A DNA stretch of 19,957 nucleotides from Treponema sp. (lineage in GTDB: Bacteria > Spirochaetota > Spirochaetia > Treponematales > Breznakiellaceae): assembly GCA_031273835.1 (NCBI GenBank), contig JAISRD010000151.1, forward strand, positions 1-19,957, written 5' to 3'. The notes below the pieces were generated by a model that was not told where the DNA came from, made no database searches, and saw nothing but the letters and a program-made list of their open reading frames with translations. Shown one piece after another: positions 13,914 through 19,957 of this stretch (its first letter is position 1; each line of letters opens with the position of its first letter). A program made the position numbers and the translations under genes.

Positions 13914-14687
13914 ATGAGACGATTTTTTGTGAGTACCCTTATTATTGTCCTTTTCTTTGCCCTCTGGGAAACGGCAAGCCGCTTGTATCTGGTGAATCCC
14001 GCCTTTGTACCCCCTTTCAGCAGGGTGGCCTTAAACGCCCTCAGAATGTTCCGTTACGGCGCTTTGGCGGTCCATGTCAGGGCAAGCCTCTTCCGGGCCC
14101 TTCTGGGTACGGCGGCGGCGGTGGTTTTGGGGGTTCCCCTGGGGATAGGGATCTCTTCGGCCTGGGGAAAACTCAAGTTCCCCCTGGGATCCCTTTCGGA
14201 CCTGCTTTCCCATCTCAGCCCCTTCCTCCTGTTCCACATCGTTATCCTCTTTCTGGGGATAGGGGAAGCCGCCAAGGTAAGCATCGCTGCCTGGGCCTGT
14301 CTCTGGCCTGTGGCCTTTAACACCGCCGCCGGGGTGGACAATATTGACCGGCTCATCCTCAAGGCGGGCCGGGCCTTCGGCGGCAGCCGGCGGGACCTGT
14401 TCTTCAAGGTGATCCTCGCGGCGGCGGCGCCGAAAATTTTTACCGGCATACGGATCAGCGCCGGCTATTCCCTCCTCATGCTTGTCGCCGCGGAGATGAT
14501 GGGGGGCCGCTCCGGCCTGGGCTGGCTGATACTGAACTACCAGGTGAATTTCAGGCTGGAAAATATTTTTTCAATAGCCCTTGTCATCGCCCTTATCGGC
14601 ATACTGCTGGACGCCCTCCTGGTATGGGTCCAGAAGAAATTTATCCCCGGCGGGATAGAAGTATATGTAAACAGTTCCGGAGCATAG
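13914..14687 (+). CDS. ABC transporter permease 3, NitT/TauT type, diverged EAA loop
   Basis: A 257-residue permease, third of the paralogous set. The shared segment reads HLSPFLLFHIVILFLGIGE and the helix AAEMMGGRSGLGWLIL is well kept. The EAA-type loop is KAGRAFGGSRRDLFFKVILAAAAP. The Leu/Val-Pro-Gly that permeases 1 and 2 have at its end (KIVLPGAA, KVIVPGAA) is replaced by ILAAAA, so the coupling contact may be altered. GGAG is 7 nt before the ATG and overlaps the end of permease 2. Permeases 2 and 3 may form a heterodimer, leaving permease 1 as a homodimer or alternative partner. Confidence 0.85.
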   Translation: MRRFFVSTLIIVLFFALWETASRLYLVNPAFVPPFSRVALNALRMFRYGALAVHVRASLFRALLGTAAAVVLGVPLGIGISSAWGKLKFPLGSLSDLLSHLSPFLLFHIVILFLGIGEAAKVSIAAWACLWPVAFNTAAGVDNIDRLILKAGRAFGGSRRDLFFKVILAAAAPKIFTGIRISAGYSLLMLVAAEMMGGRSGLGWLILNYQVNFRLENIFSIALVIALIGILLDALLVWVQKKFIPGGIEVYVNSSGA

Positions 14688-14705
14688 CGCCGGTTTATTT
14701 TTTTT
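14677..14705 (+). terminator. small hairpin with long T tract between permease 3 and second binding protein
   Basis: CCGG (14677-14680) and CCGG (14690-14693), with inner GC/GC pairs around an ATA loop, are followed by TTTATTTTTTTT. The stem overlaps the permease 3 stop codon. The stem is short, so termination is likely partial and some reading into the next gene is expected. Confidence 0.4.
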
Positions 14706-14718
14706 CAAGGAGTTGTAA

Positions 14719-15636
14719 ATGGTTAGGCAAAAAAGAGCGAAGCGCGGAATAATTTTAGGGGCGGTCCCTGTGGTTCTGGTTCTTGGAACGTTTCTGGTTT
14801 CCGGTTTTGCCCTGGGCGGATGCGCCCGGCAGACCGTTACCCTTGGGGGACTTGATTCCCCGGAGGCCCTGACGGTGAGCGAGATATACGCCCAAGCCCT
14901 GGAAAGGGCGGGGTACAAGGTGGTACGGCGTTTCAATCAGGACGGCGCGGCCCTGCACAAGGCGCTGCTGGCGGGGGAAATCGACATCTACGCGGAATAC
15001 TCCGGTTTTGCCCTGACCCGCATTCTTGGGGAAGACCCTGTTCCCGATCAGTATTCGGCCTACGACGCCGTGGCGGCGAAATACCGGAACCTGGGACTGG
15101 TTCTGCTGGAACCCCTGCCGGCGGACAACGCCCTGGGACTTGCGGTATTACAGGAAAGGGTCGACGCCCTGGGGATCAAAACCTTCAGCGCCTTACAGGA
15201 AAAGGCCGGGGAACTTACCCTGGCGTATACCGGTTCTTTTCTGGAGGACCCCGAGGGCTTTCCCCTTCTGGAATCCGTGTACGGCCCTTTCCCCTTCGGA
15301 AAGATCACCGGCACCTCCGATGACGATGAACTCCACATGCTGCTCCACGATAAAAAGGCCGATGTGATCCCCCTGGGGTCCAACGACGGCCACCTTGCGG
15401 ACCCGAAACATAAACTGCTCCGGGATAACTTTCACGCCTTTGTTCCCCAGACCCTGGTTCCGGTGCTAAGGGGGGAATACGTTGAGCAGAACGGGAAGAT
15501 CAGGGATCTCTTGAACCCCATCTCCGCCTCCCTCAATGACAAGGCGGTGATCAATCTGAACCGGCAGACGGAGATTCAGAAAATACCCTATCCCCAGGCG
15601 GCGAAAACGTATTTGAAGGACAACGGCTTTTTTTAA
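14719..15636 (+). CDS. substrate-binding lipoprotein, OpuAC/ProX/OsmF-like
   Basis: A 305-residue binding protein of a different family from the first one. The signal peptide ends in the lipobox ALGGC with Cys35. The mature start TVTLGGLDSPEALTVSEIYAQ, then GEIDIYAEYSGFALTRIL, are hallmarks of glycine-betaine/choline-type binding proteins (OpuAC domain). LAYTGSFLEDPEGFPLLESVYG and the late ADVIPLGSNDGHL complete the two lobes. Relatives bind quaternary ammonium compounds, and some also take sulfonium analogues such as dimethylsulfoniopropionate. Its pairing with TauC-type permeases instead of OpuAB-type ones is unusual. AAGGAG lies 7 nt before the ATG. Substrate assignment is inference only. 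Confidence 0.84.
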   Translation: MVRQKRAKRGIILGAVPVVLVLGTFLVSGFALGGCARQTVTLGGLDSPEALTVSEIYAQALERAGYKVVRRFNQDGAALHKALLAGEIDIYAEYSGFALTRILGEDPVPDQYSAYDAVAAKYRNLGLVLLEPLPADNALGLAVLQERVDALGIKTFSALQEKAGELTLAYTGSFLEDPEGFPLLESVYGPFPFGKITGTSDDDELHMLLHDKKADVIPLGSNDGHLADPKHKLLRDNFHAFVPQTLVPVLRGEYVEQNGKIRDLLNPISASLNDKAVINLNRQTEIQKIPYPQAAKTYLKDNGFF

Positions 15637-15646
15637 GGGGGCATAT

Positions 15647-15817
15647 ATGGCGGATATAAAGGACGCGGAAAGTCCCCGGGAGACGACTTTGAGCGAAGGG
15701 GATCTGCGGCGGCTTAGGGAAATTCTTGGGGCCCTTAAATTCGGATCCGTTACCCTGATCGTTCAGGACGGCAGGGTGGTACAGATTGAAAAAAACGAGA
15801 AAATCCGGCTGGTATAA
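15647..15817 (+). CDS. YezD-family (DUF2292) small protein
   Basis: A 56-residue protein starting at ATG 15647, 10 bp after the binding-protein stop with GGGGG as ribosome site. The C-terminal half, LGALKFGSVTLIVQDGRVVQ followed by IEKNEKIRL, is the YezD/DUF2292 pattern: a helix, then two beta strands around a QDGRV turn. Members of this family are repeatedly found beside sulfate, sulfonate and cysteine genes, and their biochemical role is unknown. Its place as the last gene of the operon supports a sulfur role for the whole importer array. The next gene, purD, converges from the other strand 46 bp away. Confidence 0.82.
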   Translation: MADIKDAESPRETTLSEGDLRRLREILGALKFGSVTLIVQDGRVVQIEKNEKIRLV

Positions 15818-15863
15818 GCGGCAGCCAAGGCCCCTCCCCATACGAAAAGGCGCCGCCGGGGGG

Positions 15864-17207
15864 CTAATCCGCCCCTATATCCCTCCGGTAATCCATGCCC
15901 TCAAAGGATACCGACCGGAGGGCGCGGTAGGCCTTTTCCCGGGCTTCGGCGGCATCGGCGCCGTAGGCGGATACGGCCAATACGCGGCCTCCGGCGCTGC
16001 GCAGACCCGTACCGGCGGGCCCCCCGGCGCCCCGGACGGCCCCCGCGGCAAAAAGCAGGGCCCCTGTTTTTTCAAAGGAAAATTCGTTAAAGGCTACGGG
16101 GTCTCCCCTGCGGTATTCGCCGGGATAGCCCTCCGCCACGGCAACCGGGGCGCAGACCGCGCCGGGTTTCCAGCTGAGGGGAAAACTGTTTACCGAGCCG
16201 TCCAGTATGGCCAGGCAGAGTTCGGCAAAATCCGATTCCATCAGGGGCAGTACCGCCTGGGTTTCCGGATCTCCCAAGCGTACATTGTATTCAAGCAGGC
16301 GGCAGCGGTCCTCGCTAACCATGAGGCCGAAAAAGATAAAGCCCCGGTAATCAAAGCCTTCGGCCTTAATTCCCCTCAAGGTGGGTTTTAGTATTGATTC
16401 AACAAAGTCCCTTTGGGCAGCGGCGGAAAAATCCGGCGCCGGCGCGACGGCCCCCATGCCCCCGGTATTGGGGCCCCCGTCGTTATCAAAGCGACGTTTG
16501 TGATCTCTGGCGGAAACAAAGGGGACAATGCCGTCCCCGCCGCCCCTTGCTCCCACGCTGACCGCGGCGAGCACCGAGACCTCCCGGCCGGTAAGAAATT
16601 CTTCCAGTACAAGGGACTTTCCCGCGTTTCCCAGAACGCCGTCCTTCATAAAGGCGGCGGCGGTTTTTTCAGCGCTTTTAAGATCCTCCGCGATTACCAC
16701 CCCCTTGCCCGCCGCGAGACCGTCGGCCTTGATCACCAGGGGAGGGGCGAAAGCCGCCTTAGAGCCGCCGCCGAAGTGGGAACGGACCGCCGCAAGGGCC
16801 GCGGCCGGATCGGTATAGCTTAACGACCGGGCGGCCCGGACGCCGTATTTTTCCATGAATGATTTTGCATAGGCCTTGCTTGCCTCAAGCCGGGCCGCCG
16901 CGGCGCCGGGGCCGATTACGGCAAGTCCCGCCTTACGGAAACGATCGGCGATACCCGCCGCCAGCGGAGCCTCGGGGCCCACTATGGTAAGGTCAATACC
17001 CTCGTTAAAAGCATACCGTATCAGGGCTTCCTGAACTTCTTCTTCCGCCGGGTCCCTGCCGAAGAGTTCCACATTTTCGCATTTCGGTTCCCCCGAGGTA
17101 CCGCCGTTTCCCGGAGCCGCGTGGATGCTGTCCACCCTTTCCGACCGGGCCAGTTTCCATACGATAGCATGTTCCCGGCCGCCTGAACCGATTACCAGCG
17201 CTTTCAT
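15864..17207 (-). CDS. purD: phosphoribosylamine-glycine ligase (GARS)
   Basis: This enzyme catalyses the second step of de novo purine synthesis, joining phosphoribosylamine and glycine with ATP. The start at 17207 gives 447 residues beginning MKALVIGSGGREHAIVWKL, the standard N-terminus; a few extra upstream codons are open but not conserved. The ATP-grasp domain shows VIKADGLAAGKGVVIA and, towards the end, YNVRLGDPETQAVLP with the metal-binding Glu/Asn. The protein is slightly longer than typical because of short alanine/glycine-rich insertions. No ribosome site precedes the ATG; a TATAAT sits 7 nt upstream, so a leaderless message is possible. It lies 69 bp behind purH on the same strand and may also be read through from it. 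Confidence 0.94.
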   Translation of the reverse strand: MKALVIGSGGREHAIVWKLARSERVDSIHAAPGNGGTSGEPKCENVELFGRDPAEEEVQEALIRYAFNEGIDLTIVGPEAPLAAGIADRFRKAGLAVIGPGAAAARLEASKAYAKSFMEKYGVRAARSLSYTDPAAALAAVRSHFGGGSKAAFAPPLVIKADGLAAGKGVVIAEDLKSAEKTAAAFMKDGVLGNAGKSLVLEEFLTGREVSVLAAVSVGARGGGDGIVPFVSARDHKRRFDNDGGPNTGGMGAVAPAPDFSAAAQRDFVESILKPTLRGIKAEGFDYRGFIFFGLMVSEDRCRLLEYNVRLGDPETQAVLPLMESDFAELCLAILDGSVNSFPLSWKPGAVCAPVAVAEGYPGEYRRGDPVAFNEFSFEKTGALLFAAGAVRGAGGPAGTGLRSAGGRVLAVSAYGADAAEAREKAYRALRSVSFEGMDYRRDIGAD

Positions 17208-17214
17208 GGGGGTA

Positions 17215-17220
17215 ATTATA
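17215..17220 (-). promoter_or_regulatory. consensus -10 box just before purD
   Basis: TATAAT reads on the minus strand from 17220 to 17215, exactly 7 nt before the purD ATG. Transcription would then start at or next to the A of the start codon, giving a leaderless mRNA. No good -35 box is visible, so the call is tentative. Confidence 0.35.
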
Positions 17221-17276
17221 CAGCATAACGGCAAAAAACGGTAGACCGCGTTTCCGGCGCCGGTAAAAAGACCGCG

Positions 17277-18947
17277 CTAATGCTTAAAATGCCTTGTCCC
17301 GGTAAAAACCATGGCGATGCCGTGTTTGTCGCAGGCCTCGACGGATTCCTTGTCCCGCATGGAACCGCCGGGCTGAACAATGGCCCGTATTCCGGCGGCG
17401 GCGGCCCTTTCGGCCACGTCGGGGAAGGGAAAGAACGCGTCCGACGCGAGAACCCCCGCAGCGCCGCCTTCGGCGCGGCCAAGGGCCTGTTCCGCCGCCC
17501 AGACGCGGTTTGTCTGGCCGCCGCCTATGCCCAGGGCGGCGCGGTTCTTTATCACCACGATGGCGTTGGATTTTACAAAACTCACCGCCCTCATGCCGAA
17601 GATCATATCCGGGATGTCATGGGGAGCCGGGGCTGTACGGGTAACCACGTCCCACTTGTCCAGCAGATCCCTGTCGGCCTCCTGGACAAGGAGGCCGCCG
17701 TCAACGGAAATACACTCCAGTGTTTCCCGGGCCGCCCCGGAGGCCCTCATGATCCTTAAGTTCTTTTTCTTTTTAAGGATTTCCAGCGCCTCCGGTTCAA
17801 AGTCCGGGGCCGCGACGATCTCAAGAAAAAGCCCGGCGAGTTTTTCCGCAGTCCCGGCGTCCACCCTTGTATTGACCGCCACGATGCCCCCGAATATCGA
17901 AAGGGGATCGCAGGCATAGGCTTTTTCATAGGCCTCGGGCAGGGCGCTTCCCAAGGCAATGCCGCAGGGTGTATTGTGTTTTACCGCGACACAGCAGACC
18001 CTCTGTTTTTCTTCGGGAAGATCCGGCAGCAGCCGTTTTAGTTCCGCCTCCCCCGCGGCCTGGGAAGGATACCCGGGGCCTGAACCGGGAAAGCCGAAGG
18101 CGGAGACCGCCTTCCATGCCAGATCCAGATCCCGTATATTGTTGTAACCCAGCTCCTTTCCGTTAAGCTGTTCCATTCCGCCCAGGGCGCCCCTCCGATC
18201 CGCCGTAAGGTAAAGGGCCGCTTTTTGATGGCCGTTTTCACCGTAACGCAGGGTCCCGCCTTTTTTAAGGGAAAGGGGCCAGAAGGGGGGAAATTCCAAT
18301 TCGGAAGACCTCACCTGATCCGCCCGCGGGCCGGCCGCCCCCTGATCCCCGTTGAGGTCCAGCAGGTACCGGGCTATGGCGGCGTCGTAGGCCGCGGTAA
18401 GATCAAAGACCTTTCCCGCAAGGCGCCTCCTCAGGGGATCCGGCAGGTTCTTCAATCCCCCCTTTAGACCTTCAATCGCTTCCCCGTAATCCGCGGGATC
18501 GGTGAGAACCAGCACCGCCTTAAAATTTTTCGCCGCCGAACGGAGCATGGAAGGGCCGCCTATGTCGATGAATTCAACGGTTTCTTCCAGCGTAAGCCCC
18601 GCCTGGACCTTCTCAAAAAAGGGATAGAGATTCACGCATACCAGATCGATGGTTCCCAGGCCGAGCTTTTCAAGGGTTTCCATGTGGGAAGGCAGATCCC
18701 GCCGGGCAAGAAGCCCCGCGTGAACCGCCGGATGGAGGGTCTTGACCCGTCCGTCAAGGCATTCGGGAAAACCCGTTACGGAAGCGATATCGGTAACCCC
18801 TATGCCCTTATCCTGCAGGTACTTTGAAGTCCCCCCGGTGGAGAGGATCTCCCAGCCCGACCCGGACAGAAACGAGGCCAGTTCCGATACGCCCTCTTTA
18901 TTAAATACGCTGATAAGGGCCCGCTTGGGGTAAATTTCCGGATCCAT
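17277..18947 (-). CDS. purH: bifunctional AICAR transformylase / IMP cyclohydrolase
   Basis: It carries out the last two steps of IMP synthesis. The product is 556 residues from the ATG at 18947. The N-terminal MGS-like cyclohydrolase domain begins KRALISVFNKEGVSELA, with ILSTGGTSKYL, GFPECLDGRVKTLHP and IDIGGPSMLRSAAKN. The C-terminal transformylase domain has VAVKHNTPCGIALG with the catalytic Lys-His pair, DAFFPFPD, and ends in TGTRHFKH. Length is a little above average. The start codon lies only 4 nt beyond the 3' end of tRNA-Ala and no ribosome site can exist between them, yet the protein's conserved beginning leaves no later start. It must be co-transcribed with the tRNA. purD follows after 69 bp. 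Confidence 0.95.
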   Translation of the reverse strand: MDPEIYPKRALISVFNKEGVSELASFLSGSGWEILSTGGTSKYLQDKGIGVTDIASVTGFPECLDGRVKTLHPAVHAGLLARRDLPSHMETLEKLGLGTIDLVCVNLYPFFEKVQAGLTLEETVEFIDIGGPSMLRSAAKNFKAVLVLTDPADYGEAIEGLKGGLKNLPDPLRRRLAGKVFDLTAAYDAAIARYLLDLNGDQGAAGPRADQVRSSELEFPPFWPLSLKKGGTLRYGENGHQKAALYLTADRRGALGGMEQLNGKELGYNNIRDLDLAWKAVSAFGFPGSGPGYPSQAAGEAELKRLLPDLPEEKQRVCCVAVKHNTPCGIALGSALPEAYEKAYACDPLSIFGGIVAVNTRVDAGTAEKLAGLFLEIVAAPDFEPEALEILKKKKNLRIMRASGAARETLECISVDGGLLVQEADRDLLDKWDVVTRTAPAPHDIPDMIFGMRAVSFVKSNAIVVIKNRAALGIGGGQTNRVWAAEQALGRAEGGAAGVLASDAFFPFPDVAERAAAAGIRAIVQPGGSMRDKESVEACDKHGIAMVFTGTRHFKH

Positions 18948-18951
18948 AATA

Positions 18952-19024
18952 TGGAGAATAGGGGATTCGAACCCCTGGCCTGTAGATTGCGAACCTACCG
19001 CTCTACCAACTGAGCTAATTCCCC
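18952..19024 (-). tRNA. tRNA-Ala (anticodon CGC)
   Basis: Read on the minus strand it gives GGGGAAT at the acceptor 5' end, D-stem GCTC/GAGC, anticodon stem GTAGG/TCTAC with loop TTCGCAA (anticodon CGC, reading GCG), T-stem AGGGG/CCCCT with TTCGAAT, and ATTCTCC plus discriminator A. G3 faces U70, the G3:U70 pair that identifies alanine tRNAs. CCA is not encoded after the discriminator (next bases TAT), so it must be added enzymatically. Confidence 0.95.
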
Positions 19025-19051
19025 GTAATTCCTTATACCACAAGGAATTAC
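19025..19051. repeat. perfect 10-bp inverted repeat abutting the tRNA 5' end
   Basis: GTAATTCCTT (19025-19034) and AAGGAATTAC (19042-19051) are perfect complements with a 7-bp centre. The repeat touches the first base of the tRNA. On the minus strand the centre contains TGGTATAAG, which resembles an extended -10 box. It can be an operator or a hairpin in the tRNA precursor. Confidence 0.6.
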
Positions 19052-19073
19052 AACTCGTTACGGTGATAGTTTT

Positions 19074-19087
19074 CTACTATCTAGTAG
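19074..19087. promoter_or_regulatory. palindrome CTACTA-N2-TAGTAG upstream of tRNA-Ala
   Basis: Six-base perfect arms around TC. It lies about 10 bp after the -10 box of the candidate minus-strand promoter at 19097-19123, thus near the expected transcription start, a usual operator position. Confidence 0.35.
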
Positions 19088-19096
19088 TTATTTATT

Positions 19097-19123
19097 GTTA
19101 TATGAAAAAACATGAAAAGTCAA
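19097..19123 (-). promoter_or_regulatory. candidate promoter for tRNA-Ala-purH-purD
   Basis: On the minus strand TTGACT (19123-19118) is followed after 15 bp by TATAAC (19102-19097). The boxes are good but the spacing is short; TAACAA with a 17-bp spacer is the alternative. It lies about 75 bp before the tRNA in an A/T-rich gap. Confidence 0.4.
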
Positions 19124-19157
19124 GCCGTTTGGAGAGTTTTTTAAGGTTTAAAAAAAA

Positions 19158-19177
19158 GTATCACCATGGGTATCACC
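19158..19177. repeat. tandem GTATCACC sites, with a third inverted copy at 19062-19068
   Basis: GTATCACC occurs at 19158-19165 and 19170-19177, 12 bp apart. GGTGATA, the inverse of TATCACC, is at 19062-19068, and the match with the second site extends to ACGGTGATA/TATCACCGT (19060-19068, 19171-19179). The candidate tRNA/purH promoter lies between them. Spaced direct and inverted copies around a promoter suggest a regulator binding region. A run of eight bases of A/T next to it might also end transcription of the genes to the right. Confidence 0.4.
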
Positions 19178-19185
19178 GTTTTTTA

Positions 19186-19359
19186 TTAGTTATCCGGGAA
19201 TATTGTACCAATAATTGAGATTTCCCCTAAAACCAATGCAACAATAAACCCAAAAAACCTACCCAAAACATCTCTAAGGCCATTGAGCATAGCAGTTAAT
19301 TGTACCAACCCCAATATAAACCAAGCGAGGAAAACAAATATTTGTACAATTCGTTTTAT
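19186..19359 (-). CDS. small two-helix membrane protein without a standard start codon
   Basis: An open frame of 57 codons ending in TAA at 19186-19188. It encodes IKRIVQIFVFLAWFILGLVQ, a short link MLNGLRDVLGR, a second helix FFGFIVALVLGEISIIGTIF and the end PDN. This is a plausible hairpin of two transmembrane segments. A strong ribosome site GGAGG lies 4 nt before an ATA codon (19359-19357) where an ATG would be expected. The frame holds no ATG, GTG or TTG before codon 16. It follows the frameshifted gene by 11 bp. Either ATA (or ATT) is used as a start, or ATG has mutated to ATA and the gene is decaying. I do not recognise the family. The base composition is much more A/T-rich than in the pur genes. 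Confidence 0.5.
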   Translation of the reverse strand: MKRIVQIFVFLAWFILGLVQLTAMLNGLRDVLGRFFGFIVALVLGEISIIGTIFPDN

Positions 19360-19370
19360 GCTACCTCCAA

Positions 19371-19828
19371 TTACTCTTCATTCCCATGTTTCAATATTTC
19401 CAATACTGGTTCAATTTCTCTATTAGCAAATGTAGCAATAGCGTCCGGACGCAATGAAAGATAACTTCGGTTTCTGTAGCACAACTGGGCAAGTAATAGA
19501 CCCGTAAATAAATAGGCCTCTATTTCCGAATCATAGCGATTGAGGAAATTATCGGTACGAATTAAATATCTAATTGTAAAAGTTATGGGTTTGTCGTTTG
19601 TATCAAGCGCTTTGAAAATTGTATCAATTAAGTCTTTTTCATTGTGAGTCTCAAGATAAGCAGTACCATCAAACATAAGTGATTTGACTTTATCACCGCT
19701 ATTATCAAGTACGGCCACAGAAACAAAAATAATATTATTCAGAATTTTCTTATTTCATCAGCTTCTTGGCTATATCCCTTCCCGGCAAGCAGGGAGACAA
19801 AAACGATAAAGGCCGCAAGTCTTTTCAT
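19371..19828 (-). pseudogene. secreted protein interrupted by a -1 frameshift
   Basis: ATG 19828, with AAGGA 5 nt upstream, opens a signal peptide KRLAAFIVFVSLLAGKGYSQ followed by EADEIRKF and a TGA at 19739-19741. In the next frame the sequence continues without a start codon as KILNNIIFVSVAVLDNSGDK, then SLMFDGTAYLETHNEKDLI, to HGNEE and TAA at 19371-19373. One extra A in the run AGAAAATTC (about 19745-19748) would join them into one secreted protein of about 151 residues (EADEIRK-ILNN...). The downstream part alone could start only at GTG 19718, without a ribosome site. Possible causes are a real mutation, a sequencing error in the A run, or -1 slippage. The family is not recognised; the mature part is mostly polar, alpha/beta, with one Cys. 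Confidence 0.65.
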
Positions 19829-19836
19829 TTGTATCC

Positions 19837-19957
19837 TTATGGAAACCACGCCGCCGGGTAAAACACCCCATCGTCCCAAACACCGCCGCTTATTGCCCAA
19901 CTACGGGGCTTTGGACTTCCCCCTTGAGCATTGGCCGTATGGTCCCCCTTATAATAT
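19837..19957 (-). CDS. C-terminal end of an unrecognised protein (5' end outside window)
   Basis: The frame is open from the window edge to TAA at 19837-19839, giving 39 residues: YYKGDHTANAQGGSPKPRSW, then AISGGVWDDGVFYPAAWFP. The Trp/Gly/Pro-rich composition resembles the tail of an extracellular domain. It ends 8 bp before the ATG of the secreted-protein gene, so both are probably in one operon. The fragment is too short for a family call. Confidence 0.55.
   Translation of the reverse strand, partial: YYKGDHTANAQGGSPKPRSWAISGGVWDDGVFYPAAWFP

Noticed and set aside
15830..15864. Bidirectional terminator between yezD-like gene and purD
   Set aside because: GCCCCTC and GGGGGGC can pair over 7 bp with one G-U, but no T tract lies on either side. 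The pairing could be chance in GC-rich DNA.
18952..19024. tRNA-Ala as a phage or island attachment site
   Set aside because: The tRNA 3' end runs straight into purH, no integrase is seen, and no copy of the tRNA 3' end occurs elsewhere in the window.
19142..19180. Rho-independent terminator for the minus-strand genes on the right
   Set aside because: A T run is present on the minus strand after the GTATCACC copies, but these are direct repeats and the best stem is about 4 bp. I read the region as repeated binding sites instead.

Overview
This 20-kb window looks like chromosome of a strictly anaerobic, fairly GC-rich bacterium. My best guess is a spirochaete of the Treponema group (the termite-gut lineages carry nitrogenase-like genes), but that rests on overall flavour (DUF3842 protein, 'ACCAC...GGAC' extragenic element, lysine-rich heptad protein) and not on a marker gene. 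All assignments come from reading sequence motifs; no database search was possible.

Layout, left to right. (1) 1-291: C-terminal part of a 21-bp / 7-residue tandem-repeat protein. (2) 386-3412: L-cysteine desulfidase (cyuA), a DAACS-type amino-acid symporter whose binding site looks suited to a neutral amino acid, and a DUF3842 protein. (3) 3413-3893: a 175-bp inverted-repeat element, then a near-consensus promoter with an overlapping dyad. (4) 3894-9737: a tight operon of cysteine synthase (cysK), a NifH-like reductase, a MtaA/UroD-type zinc methyltransferase, and NifD-like and NifK-like subunits. (5) 9738-15817: a second promoter carrying the same CTAT-N7-ATAG dyad, a structured leader with mutually exclusive terminator and antiterminator helices, then an ABC import array (three related permeases, one ATPase, an NMT1/TauA-type and an OpuAC/ProX-type binding lipoprotein) ending in a YezD-family small protein. 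(6) Minus strand, 19024 to 15864: tRNA-Ala(CGC), purH and purD, with purH starting 4 nt after the tRNA. (7) 19186-19957, minus strand and AT-richer: a small membrane protein lacking a standard start codon, a frameshifted secreted protein, and the tail of another gene.

How the genes may work together. The NifHDK-like proteins keep every cysteine needed for the reductase [4Fe-4S] cluster, a P-cluster and a cofactor-anchoring Cys, but lack the residues nitrogenase uses around N2 (equivalents of alpha-Arg96, Gln191, His195 and His442 are Asn, Trp, Tyr and Tyr). They are therefore unlikely to fix N2. CysK at the head of the operon, cysteine breakdown upstream, YezD at the end, importers of the sulfonate and betaine/sulfonium types, and a methyl-transferase fold with an HxC...C zinc site together suggest a reductive enzyme that breaks C-S bonds of imported (possibly methylated) sulfur compounds, with the released sulfide or thiol captured as cysteine. 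Methylthio-alkane reductase is the nearest described precedent, but the built-in MtaA-like gene, the importer array and the shared dyad/attenuator make this arrangement look distinct. The function is inferred, not demonstrated.
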